DNA of 64,000 bases from positions 22,568,001 to 22,632,000 of the forward strand of contig NC_071331.1 in the NCBI RefSeq assembly GCF_010183535.1, read 5' to 3'. The stretch's first letter is position 1. Each line of letters starts with the position of its first letter. The position numbers and the translations under genes were made by a program. The notes beneath the pieces were generated by a model that worked only from the letters and a program-made list of their open reading frames with translations, was not told where the DNA came from and searched no databases. Shown in pieces: positions 1 through 10,392 of the stretch. The stretch is from Caenorhabditis remanei. Taxonomy: Eukaryota; Nematoda; Chromadorea; Rhabditida; Rhabditidae.

Positions 1-37
1 ATCTTGAATAAAACAAAAAATTAATGTCAAAATCGAA

Positions 38-1960
38 TTCCCCATCAAAAACTACCATTATCCCCATTTTTCTGCGTCTCTATCTCTCATTTCGTGTTTT
101 TCGGGTTACTGTAGCGCCGATTGTGTGCAGACACCGAACACCGTGACGAAAAAATGCACAGAATTTGAAAATTGAGTGAAAAAAGGTCAGATAGGGGTAA
201 AGAGGGACGGGGAACTCGAATTTCACATAGAAATTGAGATCGGATCACGTTTTTATACAGAAAATGAGTTTTAAAGATTTGAAACCTGCCGAGTAGCGGT
301 CAAATTTTTCCATTTTTCCAAAAGCAATGTCATTTTCAAATTCCCCATCAAAAACTACCCATATCCCCATTTTTCTGCGTCTCTATCTCTCATTTTGTGT
401 TTTTTGGGTTACTGTAGCGCCGATTGTGTGCAAACACCGAACACCGCGACGACAAAATGCACAGAATTCGAAAATTGAGTGAAAACCGTCTGGATAGGGG
501 TAAAAGGGGACGGGGAACTCAAATTTCATATCAAAAATGAAAGAAATTATTTGATTTTTAGGGTTTTCTTAAAACAAAATAAATTTTCATCAGAACCGTG
601 TCTCTCCGGATTCGGATCACGATCCTGATGCCCCGATGCAAGGATTCATTCCCGATTTGTCGGATGATGAAGATGAAGGACCAATTCCAGATGCCATCCC
701 CCCTCTCAATGGGAATGTAAGTAGAGGGAAACTGTACCTCGAAAATTTGATCTACCTAATCAATTTTTCAGATCAATAACGGAATTTCGGATAATCGTCA
801 CCAAGAGCCTGCGGGTCCCAGTACCATGAAAATGCCGAAAATAGAAGGGCGGCCAAAGAATGGTGTCGAGGTAGGTGTATCCTTAACTACAGTACTCATT
901 AGCCTAGCTACAGCATAACCGACATGAAAAATGCGACTTTTGACGTGACGTAAACCGAAAATCATCACCAGATTCGAATTCCTCATCAAAAACTACCCTT
1001 GTCCCCATTTTTCTGCGTCTCTATCTCTCATTTTGTGTTTTTCGGGTTACTGTAGCGCCGATTGTGTGCAAACACCGAACACTCCGACGACAAAATGCAC
1101 AGTATTTGAAAATTGCGTGAAAACCGGCCAGATAGAGGTAAAAAGAGACGGGAAATCCGATTTTGACATGGAAATTAAGATTGGGTTATGTTTTTATACA
1201 GAAAATGGGTTTTAAAGATATGAAACCTGCCGAGTAGCGATCAAATTGTCTAAATTTTAAAAAACTAAGCTCAAATTCGAATTCCCCATCAAAAACTACC
1301 CTTATACCCATTTTTCTGCGTCTCTATCTCTCATTTTGTGTTTTTCGGGTTACTGTAGCGCCGATTGTGTGCAAACACCAAACACCGCGACGACAAAATG
1401 CACAGAATTCGAAAATTTAGTGAAAACTGTCTGGATAGGGGTAAAGAGGGGTGGGGAATCCGAATTTCATAGTCCTAGCTCATAAAAATCGATATTTTTG
1501 GTCCAAAAATCAAAATTTATGACGAGAATTCCAGAAATCACTAACACCACCACCTGCTGCGAGAGGAAACGGACAAGAAATGAAACCAGGATTGATTGAA
1601 GATAGCGTACCAAAACCTGTGGCCGATGATGACATCGAGGAGGGTACTGTAGCTGGTGTCAAGGTAGGTGTATCTTTAGCTACAGTACTCATCGGCTTAG
1701 CAACAGTATAACCGACACAAAAAATGAGACTTTTCACGCGACTTTAACCAAAAACTAAGCTCAAATTCGAATTCCCCATCAAAAACTACCCATATCCCCA
1801 TTTTTCTGCGTCTCTATCTCTCATTTTGTGTTTTTTGGGTTACTGTAGCGCCGATTGTGTGCAAACACCGAACACAACGACGACAAAATGCACAGAATTT
1901 GAAAATTGAGTGAAAACCGTCTGGATAGAGGTAAAAAGAGGTTTGGAACCCGAATTTCAT
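38..1960 (+). repeat. Dispersed ~200-260 bp repeat, five forward copies
   Basis: Copies begin near 38, 333, 970, 1268 and 1758. Each has the same order of blocks: CCCCATCAAAAACTACC, then CCCCATTTTTCTGCGTCTC, then TTACTGTAGCGCCGATTGTG, then a CACCGAACACC-type block and GACAAAATGCACAGAATT. They fill the spacer and introns of the AT-hook gene. No terminal repeats or coding capacity are visible. Confidence 0.85.
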
Positions 1961-2429
1961 AGTCCTAGCTCATAAAAATCGATATTTTCGGGCCAAAAAG
2001 CCAAATTTATTGAAAACAATGAAAAATCCAGGAATCACTACCACCACCACCTGCTGCGAGAGGAAACGGACAAGAAATGAAACCAGGATTGATTGAAGAT
2101 ACTGTACCAGGACCGGCGGCTGATGATGACATTGAGGAGGATACTGTAGCTACCGTACCACCACCTAAAAGAGGAAGAGGACGGCCACTAGGCAGCACAG
2201 TGAGTGATTTTGAGTTTTTTTTTTGAAGGGGACGTCTAAAAACCGGACATTTCGAAACTGTTATGCAGTTTTTCATCGGTTTCAAAACGTCTCAGTTCCA
2301 AAGTGACTTTTGGTTTTAAAATTCATTTTTCAGAAGAAGAAGCGTGGCCGAAAATCTGGTAAAACAGAATTGGACGCTTTTTCTGAGCACAACTACGCCG
2401 CCACACCAAAACGCGGGAGATTCCACTGA
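594..2429 (+). CDS. AT-hook chromatin-type protein, 3' part (5' end outside window)
   Basis: Five exons are readable: 594-716, 772-870, 1535-1663, 2032-2199 and 2334-2429 (TGA). Each has a CAG acceptor and a GTAAGT, GTAGGT or GTGAGT donor, and all junctions are phase 0. The visible 203 residues start with an acidic stretch (SDDEDEG) and end in basic AT-hook-like motifs: KRGRGRP at the end of exon 4, then KKKRGRKSGK and a terminal TPKRGRFH. A GRP core flanked by basic residues is the established AT-hook signature for binding AT-rich minor grooves, so a nuclear DNA-binding role is inferred. Exons 3 and 4 are tandem duplicates: both encode a PPPAARGNGQEMKPGLIED segment and a DDDIEE segment, and only the second gained the AT-hook. 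A poly(A) signal AATAAA lies at 2565-2570. No start codon is seen before 594, so the 5' end is probably upstream of the window. Identity within the AT-hook/HMGA-like group is not claimed. Confidence 0.72.
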
Positions 2430-2699
2430 TCTATTGCAATGATACTGAATTTTCCTTTTCCAAAATACTTAACTACCTTTCTAATTATCTAATTATTTCT
2501 CACGCTGTCACGATTTCCATCAAAATCGATGTTTCTCGCTTTTTTCACGCATTTCATTTTTTTGAATAAAATATAAAGGATTGTTAGGCTCCGCCTCAAA
2601 AATCGCATTTCTGCCAACCCGAAAAACACAAAATCATAGTGATTTCTAGAATTTCAGTGAGAATTTAGGATTTTCTCACAAAAATACTGGTTTTCATGA

Positions 2700-3220
2700 G
2701 CTAGGACTATTAAATTCAGATTCCCCACCCCTTTTTACCCCTATCCAGCCGGTTTTCACTCAATTTTCGAATTCTGTGCATTTTGTCGTCGGGGTGTTCG
2801 GTGTTTGCACACAATCGGCGCTACAGTAACCCGAAAATTGCCAATTGAGAGATAGAGACGCAGGAAAATGGGGATATGGGTAGTTTTTGATGGGGAATCC
2901 GATTCTAACATTAGTTCTCTACACTTGTGGAAATTTAACCACTATTCGGTAGGTTTTAGGTCTATAAAACTTATTTTCTGTATGAAAACGTGTTCTAGGC
3001 TCGATTTCCATGTCGAATTCGGATTCTACAACTACTTTAACCCCTATCCAGCCGGTTTTCACTTAATTTTCGAATTCTGTGCATTTTGTCGTCGCGGTGT
3101 TTGGTGTATGCACACAATCGGCGCTACAGTAACCCCGAAAAACACAAAATGAGAGATAGAGACGCAAAAAAATGGGGGTAAGAGTAGTTTTTGATGGGGA
3201 ATTCGAATTTGACACGAGAT
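2700..3220 (-). repeat. Two reverse copies of the 5'-region repeat
   Basis: Copies at about 2710-2900 and 3030-3215 are the reverse complement of the family filling 38-1960. They sit just 3' of the AT-hook gene, so the gene's 3' end is flanked by repeats in opposite orientation. Confidence 0.82.
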
Positions 3221-3249
3221 TTTGAAAATATTAAAAATTTGACCACTAC

Positions 3250-3420
3250 TCGGCAGGTTTTTCAATACTGGATTACTGTAGTTTTCGCGTTGAGACCCTA
3301 CATAGACGTGTGGGTACTTTTCTGAAAGCTCTCAATTCACTGGTTCTAATGGAGGGACTAGTTTTGGGTTTCTAGGCCACCAGACGGATTTCTAGGTCAT
3401 GTTTGGATGAGCTTTACTCG
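3250..3420 (+). repeat. ACTAGT/TTTCTAGGCCA-type repeat copy
   Basis: The blocks TGGGTACTTTTCTGAAAGCTC, GGACTAGTTTTGGGTTTCTA and GACGGATTTCTAGGTCAT occur in the same order as at 5570-5700, 6065-6355 and 7030-7475. This is a dispersed non-coding family lying immediately upstream of several genes here. Confidence 0.75.
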
Positions 3421-3601
3421 AAACATTTGGGCGTCTAACGTTATCGATCGATACATTTTCCCATGTCCTTTTGACAACTTGTCAAAATGTGAAGATGCAA
3501 ATGTCATTGACCTACAGCAGGTGTTCTCACACTTCTTTGTGATCCTCTTTTTTATTATTGTGATCTACAACCCCGCTAGCGGTGCTCATAATACTGTAAA
3601 A

Positions 3602-5285
3602 ATGTCAGATTCTAGACGTACAGTAGTTGAGAGTCCAGCATTCCTGCAGGCCAAAAAAACCCATTTGGCGGAGATCGCCAGGCTTTATGTGAGTTTTATA
3701 AATAAAAAATTCAAAAAAAAATTCTCAAATTTTCTTGCAGGAAGAGGCAAAAACCATGTCGAGAGCCGATCGCCTAGACCACAGGGCTCAAATCAATAAG
3801 AAGGTCATCCGGTGGAACGAGATGGTCAGAAATAATAGTAATTTGAAGAACTATTACGACCTACACGGGATGACCGAAATGGGAGCACTTTGGTATGTGA
3901 AGAGGATGGTCGAGGGGACGGTTGGAGGTTAGTTTGGGGTCTAGTGAGATTTCTAGTAGAAATGGTTAGCAGAATCGTGATCTACATGAAAATTCCGAAG
4001 TTTTGAGCCCCATATCAACTATATTTTGACAATTTTTGATTTTGACCGCGACGCACGAGCGCGACGCGTAGGTCAAAAATCAAAGTTGTCAGAATGTGGT
4101 CGATATGGGGCTCAAAACTTTGCAATTTTTGCGTTAAATTCAAAAATACCGCCCGTTTTGAGCTTTGATCAGAAATTTTCGAAAATCAAAAAATTTCAAA
4201 AAAAAGTTTTTAACTAAAATTTCAAAATTTTTCAAATTTCTCGTTTTTAGTAGTAATTAGCAATGGAATCGTAATCTCCATAAAATTTGCAAAGTTTTGA
4301 GTCCCATATCGACTATATTCCGTCAATTTTTTATTTTGACCGCGACGCACGACCGCGACGCGTGCGAAAAATCAAAGTTGTGAGAATTTGGTCGATATGG
4401 GGCTCAAAACTTTACAATTTTTGCGTTAAATTTAAAAATACCGCTCATTTTGATCTTAGACTAGAAAATTTAAAAAATCAAAAAATTTCAAAAAAAAATT
4501 TCTGAAAATTTCAAAATTTCTCAAATTTCTCGATTTTAGTAGTAATTGGCGATGGAATCGTGATCTCCATGAAATTTGCAAAGTTTTGAGCCCCATATCG
4601 ACTATATTCCGTCAATTTTTTATTTTGACCGCGACGCACGACCGCGACGCACGACCGCGACGCGTGCGAAAAATCAAAGTTGTGAGAATTTGGTCGATAT
4701 GGGGCTCAAAACTTTACAATTTTTGCGTTAAATTTAAAAATACCGCTCATTTTGATCTTAGACTAGAAAATTTAAAAAATCAAAAAATTTCAAAAAAAAA
4801 TTTCTGAAAATTTCAAAATTTCTCAAATTTCTCGATTTTAGTAGTAATTGGCGATGGAATCGTGATCTCCATGAAATTTGCAAAGTTTTGAGCCCCATAT
4901 CGACTATATTCCGTCAATTTTTTATTTTGACCGCGACGCACGACCGCGACGCGTGCGAAAAATCAAAGTTGTCAGAAAATAGTCGATATGGGGCTCAAAA
5001 TTCAGGAAATTTCATAGACAATCGGAAAATCCGACTTATTTTCATCGTAGATTCCCGTTTTCGAGAGACTGAGAATTTCCAGAAACAAATTTTTTAAATT
5101 ACATTTTTTTGAACAAAATATCGATTTTTACAGAATTCGAATTAGAAACCGGTCGTGGAAATCACTCGATTCGAGGAATTCCACGGATCAAAAATCGATT
5201 GATGGAAGAATTCGAGAGGAGGCCGAGATGCTCGATCGAAGTGTCTTCCGTTAACAAGGGAGTCCTCATTTTGAGGGTTTGGTAG
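3602..5285 (+). CDS. Small Smr-domain protein
   Basis: Exons are 3602-3688, 3741-3927 and 5134-5285 (TAG). The junction phases are 0 and 1, and the product is 141 residues. The C-terminal two thirds is an Smr domain. It has the DLHG motif at residues 69-72 and TGRGNHS at 97-103, followed by a GIPRIKNRLMEEF helix and a short beta end (VLILRVW). These are the two conserved Smr blocks (LDxHG and TGxGxHS) of MutS2 and N4BP2-type proteins, a domain associated with nucleic-acid binding or nicking. The N-terminal ~65 residues are basic/acidic helical, as in stand-alone Smr proteins. Activity is inferred from the family only. The large second intron splits the two motifs and is filled by a ~300-bp tandem repeat. 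The frame stays open upstream to 3407, but the ATG at 3602 starts a compact protein and is preferred. Alternative 5' exons are possible. Confidence 0.85.
3990..5010 (+). repeat. ~300-bp tandem repeat with internal dyad, inside Smr-gene intron
   Basis: Three and a half units are visible; comparable points lie at 4261, 4549 and 4851. Each unit is itself an imperfect inverted repeat: TTGAGCCCCATATCGAC near the left and GTCGATATGGGGCTCAA near the right, around a GC-rich centre of GACCGCGACGCACGA. The unit starting near 4549 carries an extra ~14-bp copy of the centre (CGCGACGCACGAC). The units differ little, which suggests recent amplification. Confidence 0.88.
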
Positions 5286-5559
5286 ACATTGAGCTTCTCC
5301 GGATTTCTCTGGACCGTCCATGTCTATTAGACCGCGGACATCCGGACAGACATACCGATTCCCGAAAAAAGGACTTCAGGACCGCTCGTCAGCAGGAATT
5401 TCTGATTTTATGCCTATTTTTGTTTTCTTTTTTTTGACTGAACTTTTCGCAACATTTCAACATTTCCGATGAGAATTGTGACTTGTTTCGAACGGGACAT
5501 GGCGACGTTGAGACGATTCTTGACTTGCACTTGCATGAATCCCCACCACGAAAACTACA

Positions 5560-5705
5560 GTAACCCACCGTAAATCGTGTCGAGACCCAAATCGCTTGGA
5601 ATATAGGCTTGTGGGTACTTTTCTGAAAGCTCTCATCTTCCTGATTCCAATTCGCGGACTGGTTTTGGGTTTCTAGGCCACCTGACGGATTTCTAGTCCA
5701 TTTTT
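5560..5705 (+). repeat. ACTAGT-type repeat copy upstream of the 50-residue gene
   Basis: It contains TTACTGTAG-type sequence, then a GTGGGTACTTTTCTGAAAGC block, then GACTGGTTTTGGGTTTCTAGG. It ends about 45 bp before the start codon at 5748, so it forms the immediate upstream region of that gene. Confidence 0.7.
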
Positions 5706-5747
5706 TGAAAATCTCCATTTTTTAAGAACAAATACCCATTCAAAGTG

Positions 5748-5952
5748 ATGCCACCGGCTACCCAGCCGACCAACAAATCCAAAAACTCCAAGAAATCGGG
5801 AGCTCCGCGTGAGAACGAGGCAGTGAGCAAGTTGGCGAAAGAGCTCAAGGATATTGTGTCATTGGTAAGACAGAGGGGACATCCGGACACACAAACATAC
5901 AAATTTAAATTTTCAGGAGACCAGCAAGAAGCGTAAGAAGGGAAAGAAGTGA
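5748..5952 (+). CDS. Very small basic, low-complexity protein
   Basis: Two exons, 5748-5864 and 5917-5952 (TGA), joined in phase 0, encode 50 residues. The product is Lys/Ser-rich at the N-terminus (NKSKNSKKSG), has a short amphipathic helix in the middle (EAVSKLAKELKDIVSL) and ends in a polybasic tail, KKRKKGKK. It has no signal peptide. The basic tail could act as a nuclear-localisation or RNA-contacting segment, but this is inference. The 52-bp intron consists almost entirely of the dispersed GGACATCCGGACACACAAAC motif that forms the tail of the SINE-like elements here. AATAAA lies at 6031-6036. I do not recognise the family; coding status rests on intact splice sites, codon sense and the poly(A) signal. 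Confidence 0.6.
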
Positions 5953-6061
5953 CATCACTGTCCACCAGCTCGTTATTCAATTATTTGTTAATTTTGTTTT
6001 GTTTTTTGTTGAATTTTGTTATTTTTAATGAATAAAGACGGTTGTTAATGTGAAATTTCGG

Positions 6062-6358
6062 GAATGACCTAGAAATCCATCAGGTGGCCTAGAAACCCAA
6101 AACTAGTCCATGCATCATAATCAGTAAGTTGAGAGCTTTCAGAAAAGTACCCACAAGCCATGATTCTGACGACTTTGGGTCTCGACGCGAAAACTACAGT
6201 AAGCCTAGAGAAATGGGTTACGGTAGTTTTCGTGTCGGGACCCAAAGTCGTCAGAACCATGGCTTGTGGGTACTTTTCTGAAAGCTCACAACTCCCTGAT
6301 TCTGATGCGCGGACTAGTTTTGGGTTTCTAGGCCACCAGACGGTTTTCTAGGTCACGG
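6062..6358. repeat. ~300-bp imperfect palindrome of the ACTAGT family
   Basis: The left arm (about 6065-6200) and right arm (about 6210-6355) are inverted copies: CTAGAAATCC...AAACTAGTCC...CCCACAAGCCATG and its complement meet around 6200-6210. It lies between the 50-residue gene and the first Thr/Val-rich gene. Confidence 0.82.
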
Positions 6359-6505
6359 AAGTTTTTGATTCTTTTTTAGTGGTGCTTTGGGGTTTTTGAT
6401 GTCAAATGTATTCTGAAACATTAAAAATAAGTTCCCAACCTTTATTAAATACACAAAAAGGGAAAATTTTTCGATTCGACACACATTATTTCGATTTTTT
6501 CGAGA

Positions 6506-6937
6506 ATGAATAATCTATTCTTTCTCTTTTTATTCATTTTTATCAACTCGTTGGATTCGAAGATTTGTGAGGACATCACGACTACAGTAACCCCAGGGAG
6601 TACTGTACCAACTACAGTGACTACAAAAACTACAACTTTTGATCTACTTGAAGCAACTCAAGACGGGCCTGGACAAGAGGAGCATACACCACCACAAACT
6701 ACAAAAACTACAACTTCTCGGGTTACTGTACCTACAGTAACCATCAAAGTACCGACCGGAGTCAACGGGAATAAGGGAGAGATATATTTTGCGGGAGAAA
6801 CTATTACATATTCTCCTTCGCTCGTACAGAAGTCAAGACGCGTCAAAAAATCGGAAAAATCAATCGATAATGGGAATTCCAGAAGAAAATTCGAGCAACC
6901 AGAGTCGAAATTTTTCAAGAAGTATAATATTCTATAA
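6506..6937 (+). CDS. Secreted Thr/Val-rich low-complexity protein, paralogue 1
   Basis: This is a single-exon frame of 143 residues. It starts with a hydrophobic signal peptide (residues 1 to about 17), then SKICED, then a Thr/Val/Pro region with runs such as TTVTPGSTVPTTVTTKTTT, then a VPTGVNGNKG motif and a basic C-terminus rich in Lys, Arg and Ser. The AATAAA at 6946-6951 supports a real 3' end. The neighbour at 7616-8308 shares the signal-SK-x-CED start, a TT(T/I)SR(V/I)TVPT block and the xPxGVN motif near the end, so the two are tandem paralogues. The many Thr codons could carry O-glycans, as in mucin-like proteins (inference). Much of the Thr/Val sequence comes from reading the genome-wide CTACAGTA octamer in one frame. 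Function unknown. Confidence 0.65.
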   Translation: MNNLFFLFLFIFINSLDSKICEDITTTVTPGSTVPTTVTTKTTTFDLLEATQDGPGQEEHTPPQTTKTTTSRVTVPTVTIKVPTGVNGNKGEIYFAGETITYSPSLVQKSRRVKKSEKSIDNGNSRRKFEQPESKFFKKYNIL

Positions 6938-7029
6938 TTCTTCTGAATAAATATTGTTAAACTCGCGTTTTTCCTGTTTTTTTTCACTTCAAATGGTCAA
7001 AAACCCCAAAAAACCACTGAAGTAGAGTC

Positions 7030-7475
7030 CTGGCCTAGAAATCCGTCTGGTGGCCTAGAAACGCAAAACTAGTCCGCGCATTGAAATAAGCGAGTTGAGA
7101 GCTTTCAGAAAAGTACCCACAAGCCTGGGTTCTGATGACTTTGGGTCTCACCACGAAAAGTACAGTAACCCGCCTGTAAATCGTGTCGAGACCCAAAATC
7201 ATTAGAACCAGGGCTTGTGGGTACTTTTCTGAAAGCTCTCAATCTCTTGAATCCAAATTTACAATTTTCAGACAGATTACGTCAAAGCTGACAAAGTTAA
7301 AGAGGTTTCAAACTTTTCGAAAATTTGGGTTACTGTAGTTTTCGTGGTGAGACCCAAAGTCATTGGAACCTAGGCTTGTGGGTACTTTTCTGAAAGCTCT
7401 CAACTCGCTGATTTTGATGCGCGGACTAGTTTTGGATTTCTAGGTCATCAGACGGATTTCTAGGTCATGAATGGG
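7030..7475. repeat. Three joined ACTAGT-family segments
   Basis: A reverse segment (7030-7190) and forward segments (7195-7250 and 7320-7475) carry the GTGGGTACTTTTCTGAAAGC and CTAGTTTTG...TTTCTAGGTCA blocks. Together they make the spacer between the two Thr/Val-rich paralogues and resemble the spacer before the first one. Confidence 0.75.
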
Positions 7476-7615
7476 TTTTTGGTAGTTTTTTGAGATTTCT
7501 GATGTGAAATTCATTCTTTTCAAAAACGTTAAAACCTCACAAAGTTCCCAAACATTATTATTGAAGAAAAAGGGAAACTTTTCCAAGAAAAAGTGCCATT
7601 TCTTATTTTTCCCCT

Positions 7616-8308
7616 ATGAATCTTCTATACCTTCTCCTTCTATTCGCTTCAATCGATTTCTGTAGATCAAAAAAATGTGAGGACACTTCCACCAGGGGTA
7701 CTGTAGCACCATCTACAGTAAGACCAACAAGAAAACCGCCAGTTGGAAATAATGCGCCAAAACCAGTAATCCGTTTCGACTATCCGGAGAGTACTACAGT
7801 AAGAGCGACTACGGTAGCTACAGGTAGACCTGGAGGGATTTACAGTACCCCTAAGTCAGCTACAGTTAATCCACTTCGGGTTACTGTAGCTACAGTACCC
7901 CCAATCAAGATCACGCGTCGGGTAGGATCACCGGGCCAGGTTACTGTAGCTAAGATTGTTAGAGGCGGAGCTAGAGGAATTCCAATTTTGGCTACAGTAC
8001 CCACCAGGATTACTGTACATACAAAAACTACAGTACCTCCAATCCGGATCACGCGTCGGGTAGGATCACCTGGCAAGGTTACTGTAGTTAAGCTTGATAG
8101 AGGCGGAGCTAAAGGAATTCCGATTTTGGCTACAGTACCTACCAAGGTTACGGTACATTCCATGGTTACAGTACCCCCCTCAACCGCAACTACAAAAACT
8201 ACTATTTCTCGGATTACTGTACCAACCACAACTACAGTAAGAACGACAAAAAAAGTGCCGATGGGAGTCAACGAGAAGAAAAAAGAGCTACAATTCTATC
8301 CGATCTGA
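7616..8308 (+). CDS. Secreted Thr/Val-rich repeat protein, paralogue 2
   Basis: Single exon, 230 residues. A signal peptide (residues 1 to about 18) is followed by SKKCED, then alternating TTV/TVP stretches. Two ~46-residue internal repeats follow (about 95-140 and 141-186). Each contains PPI(K/R)ITRRVGSPG, a VTV segment, RGGA(R/K)GIPILATVPT and a VTVH/TVH end. The C-terminus shares SRITVPT and VPMGVN with the upstream paralogue. AATAAA lies at 8341-8346. The RRVGS and RGGA parts are basic, so this is not simply mucin-like. Codons for Thr-Val are repeatedly ACTACAGTA or ACTGTA, the same octamer that litters nearby non-coding DNA. No known domain is recognised. The single exon and low complexity leave some doubt that it is a conventional gene, but the signal peptide and paralogy support it. 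Confidence 0.65.
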   Translation: MNLLYLLLLFASIDFCRSKKCEDTSTRGTVAPSTVRPTRKPPVGNNAPKPVIRFDYPESTTVRATTVATGRPGGIYSTPKSATVNPLRVTVATVPPIKITRRVGSPGQVTVAKIVRGGARGIPILATVPTRITVHTKTTVPPIRITRRVGSPGKVTVVKLDRGGAKGIPILATVPTKVTVHSMVTVPPSTATTKTTISRITVPTTTTVRTTKKVPMGVNEKKKELQFYPI

Positions 8309-8399
8309 AAAATTACCAACTGTTTTTTTTTCTGATTTCCAATAAATTATTGTTAAACACACAAGTTTTCTGTTCATTTTCAGCTTCTATATGTTTTCC

Positions 8400-9130
8400 C
8401 AAAAGACGCGTCAAAGGTGCGCCAGCTATCTGGAAATGGTTTCAAGACCTGTCTGTCGGTGTGTCCAAGGATTTCGGATGTCCACTATTTTGATTTCTGT
8501 GTAAAAATCTGATGTCTGGCGCACCTTTAACGCGTTTTGAAATAAAGGTCGCACTGGAAACGCGTCAAAGGCGCGCCAGCTATCTGAAAGTAGTCTCAAC
8601 ATCTTTCGGTCACTGTGTCCAGATGTCCAGATGTTCAGATCACACCACTGTTTAAAAAAAGGATCAAGGCTGGCGCGCCTTTGACGCGTTTTGAATTAAA
8701 AACTTTTAAAAACACGTTCGAAACCTGGCGCACCTTTCGCGCCGTCCAACTTTTGAAAAATTCTGCTGCAAACGCGTGACAGGTGCGCCAGAAACCTAGA
8801 AAACTTCAAAATATGTAAAAATCCGGATCTGGCGCACCTTAGACGCGTTTTCAGAGCATTTTTAAAGGATTTTTGAGTATCCTGCCGCGCCGTAGACGCG
8901 TTTTTATAAGAACTCCATGATTTGATGGGACATCTGGATCTACAGACACACAGATAGACGAGCAGAAAAAAAAACAAAAAATTTATCATGGCTGGCGTGC
9001 CTTTGACGCGTTTTCTCCCTAAGTGAAGTTTTTGGCTCAAAATTGCTCAAAATTGCTCAAAATACTCAATTCTAGCAGAATTTTTAAACTTTTCTCGGAT
9101 CTGGCGTGCCTTTGCCGCGTTTCAACTTGT
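8400..9130. repeat. Cluster of GGCGCGCC/ACGCGT motifs
   Basis: About a dozen copies occur, in both orientations, of the motif reading GGCGCGCCTTTGACGCG, with drift to GCGCACC or GCGTGCC. Inverted neighbours lie 60-100 bp apart. This is the first cluster of a family that recurs through the rest of the window. Confidence 0.9.
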
Positions 9131-10392
9131 CTTGAGTTATTTGGACATCCGGACACACAGACATACTCTTTTTCTAAGAATGTGTGTATTTGAGGTGTTA
9201 AGTGTACACACACACACATACACAAACACACTCTTTCTTCCTCGATTTTATATGTTTTATTTGTCCATTTTTGGTGTGATTTAGGCGCAAAGTTCCCCCT
9301 TTTCTCGACCGTCTTAGTCCCGTATAGGCATTTCAATTGTAATACATAGGTTTAGCAAATAGAGACAGAGACACCCTTCCTTCTTAATGTGTTTGTGTGG
9401 ATTTGTAAGGAAAAAGGGGGCGGTGTCCCGTTTTCCCCTTATTGTTGAAATAAATTGTTGTCATTATTATTGCACCGTTTTCTTGTTAGGACGCACTGTG
9501 TTGCTCACAAATTTCACCTCACCTACAGGTTTTTGAGACTGAATAAGCGAGTACACCTGAAAATTTCACATTTTTATTAAACTTTTGCGAATGTTTGAAG
9601 TATAAGCAGTCTTGGTGTGAAAAGGTGCAATTTTTGCAAGGAAAACCAAAAATATTGAAGATTTTAGCGATTTTAAGCAAATTTAAAGCGAAAATTGGCA
9701 TTTTTTTGAGTTTCAAAGTCCAAAACACACAGTTTATGGTGTAAATAGAATTCACAACTGTTTTGACAAATAGCTGTGTGTCTATAAACCACTTTCTGTG
9801 GTAATCACTGCTGAAAACAATTACAGTTAAAGTTTTCTCTTCGAAAAACACCTTAAAAATGATGTTTATAATTTTTTTTTTAATTCAGCACTTGTTGAAT
9901 AATACAGTTATTACAGCTATTGCTCTCAGCGACTTTCAGACCGATTTCAATAATTCTTTCAATATGAAAATGACCTCACAGATACACTACATTATTTCAT
10001 TAAAAAAATCAAATAGGACTTTTATGGATCTTTAATTTTTACGCTTCTAATGTAAAACTGCGGTGACTTTCTAATTTTTTATGATATTTTCCCGCGCCTG
10101 ATCACTATTCGGTATCGAGTACCAACCACGTTAAGAATATTGCGTAGGCCTTTGCTTCGAAAGAAACACTTTACTGTTCGCAGCAATCTCCTCCGCAATA
10201 TTTTTGATGAATTTGGTTAAAATTGAGGTGAGTGTTTCTTTTTTCAATCTGAAAACACATGAAAAGGTTTGCAACACGGAATGTATCGAAGCTTCCTTTG
10301 ATTTCAAAAAAAGTGCCCTCATAAAACATTTATTGCGACCGGAAGCGGGGTATCAGGTAGAAGAAGAGAAACCTAACACTCTCAACACGAAA
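9131..10392. other. Spacer without a supported gene
   Basis: It contains a CCGGACACACAGACATAC motif (about 9151-9168), a short CA-rich run near 9200-9232 and otherwise AT-rich single-copy sequence. A 110-codon open frame on the minus strand (9519-9851) lacks splice, signal or domain support. A frame open from 10204 runs into the next gene, but the signal peptide starts at 10393. Confidence 0.6.

Noticed and set aside
8400..9130. CRISPR-like array interpretation of regularly spaced CpG motifs
   Set aside because: Spacing and orientation vary, the setting is a eukaryotic genome with spliced genes, and no associated genes exist.
9519..9851. 110-codon open frame on the minus strand
   Set aside because: AT-rich, no signal peptide or domain, no splice partners or poly(A) context.
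10204..10392. Upstream ATG extending the secreted Cys protein by 63 codons
   Set aside because: It would bury the signal peptide that begins at 10393; the internal start fits secretion better.
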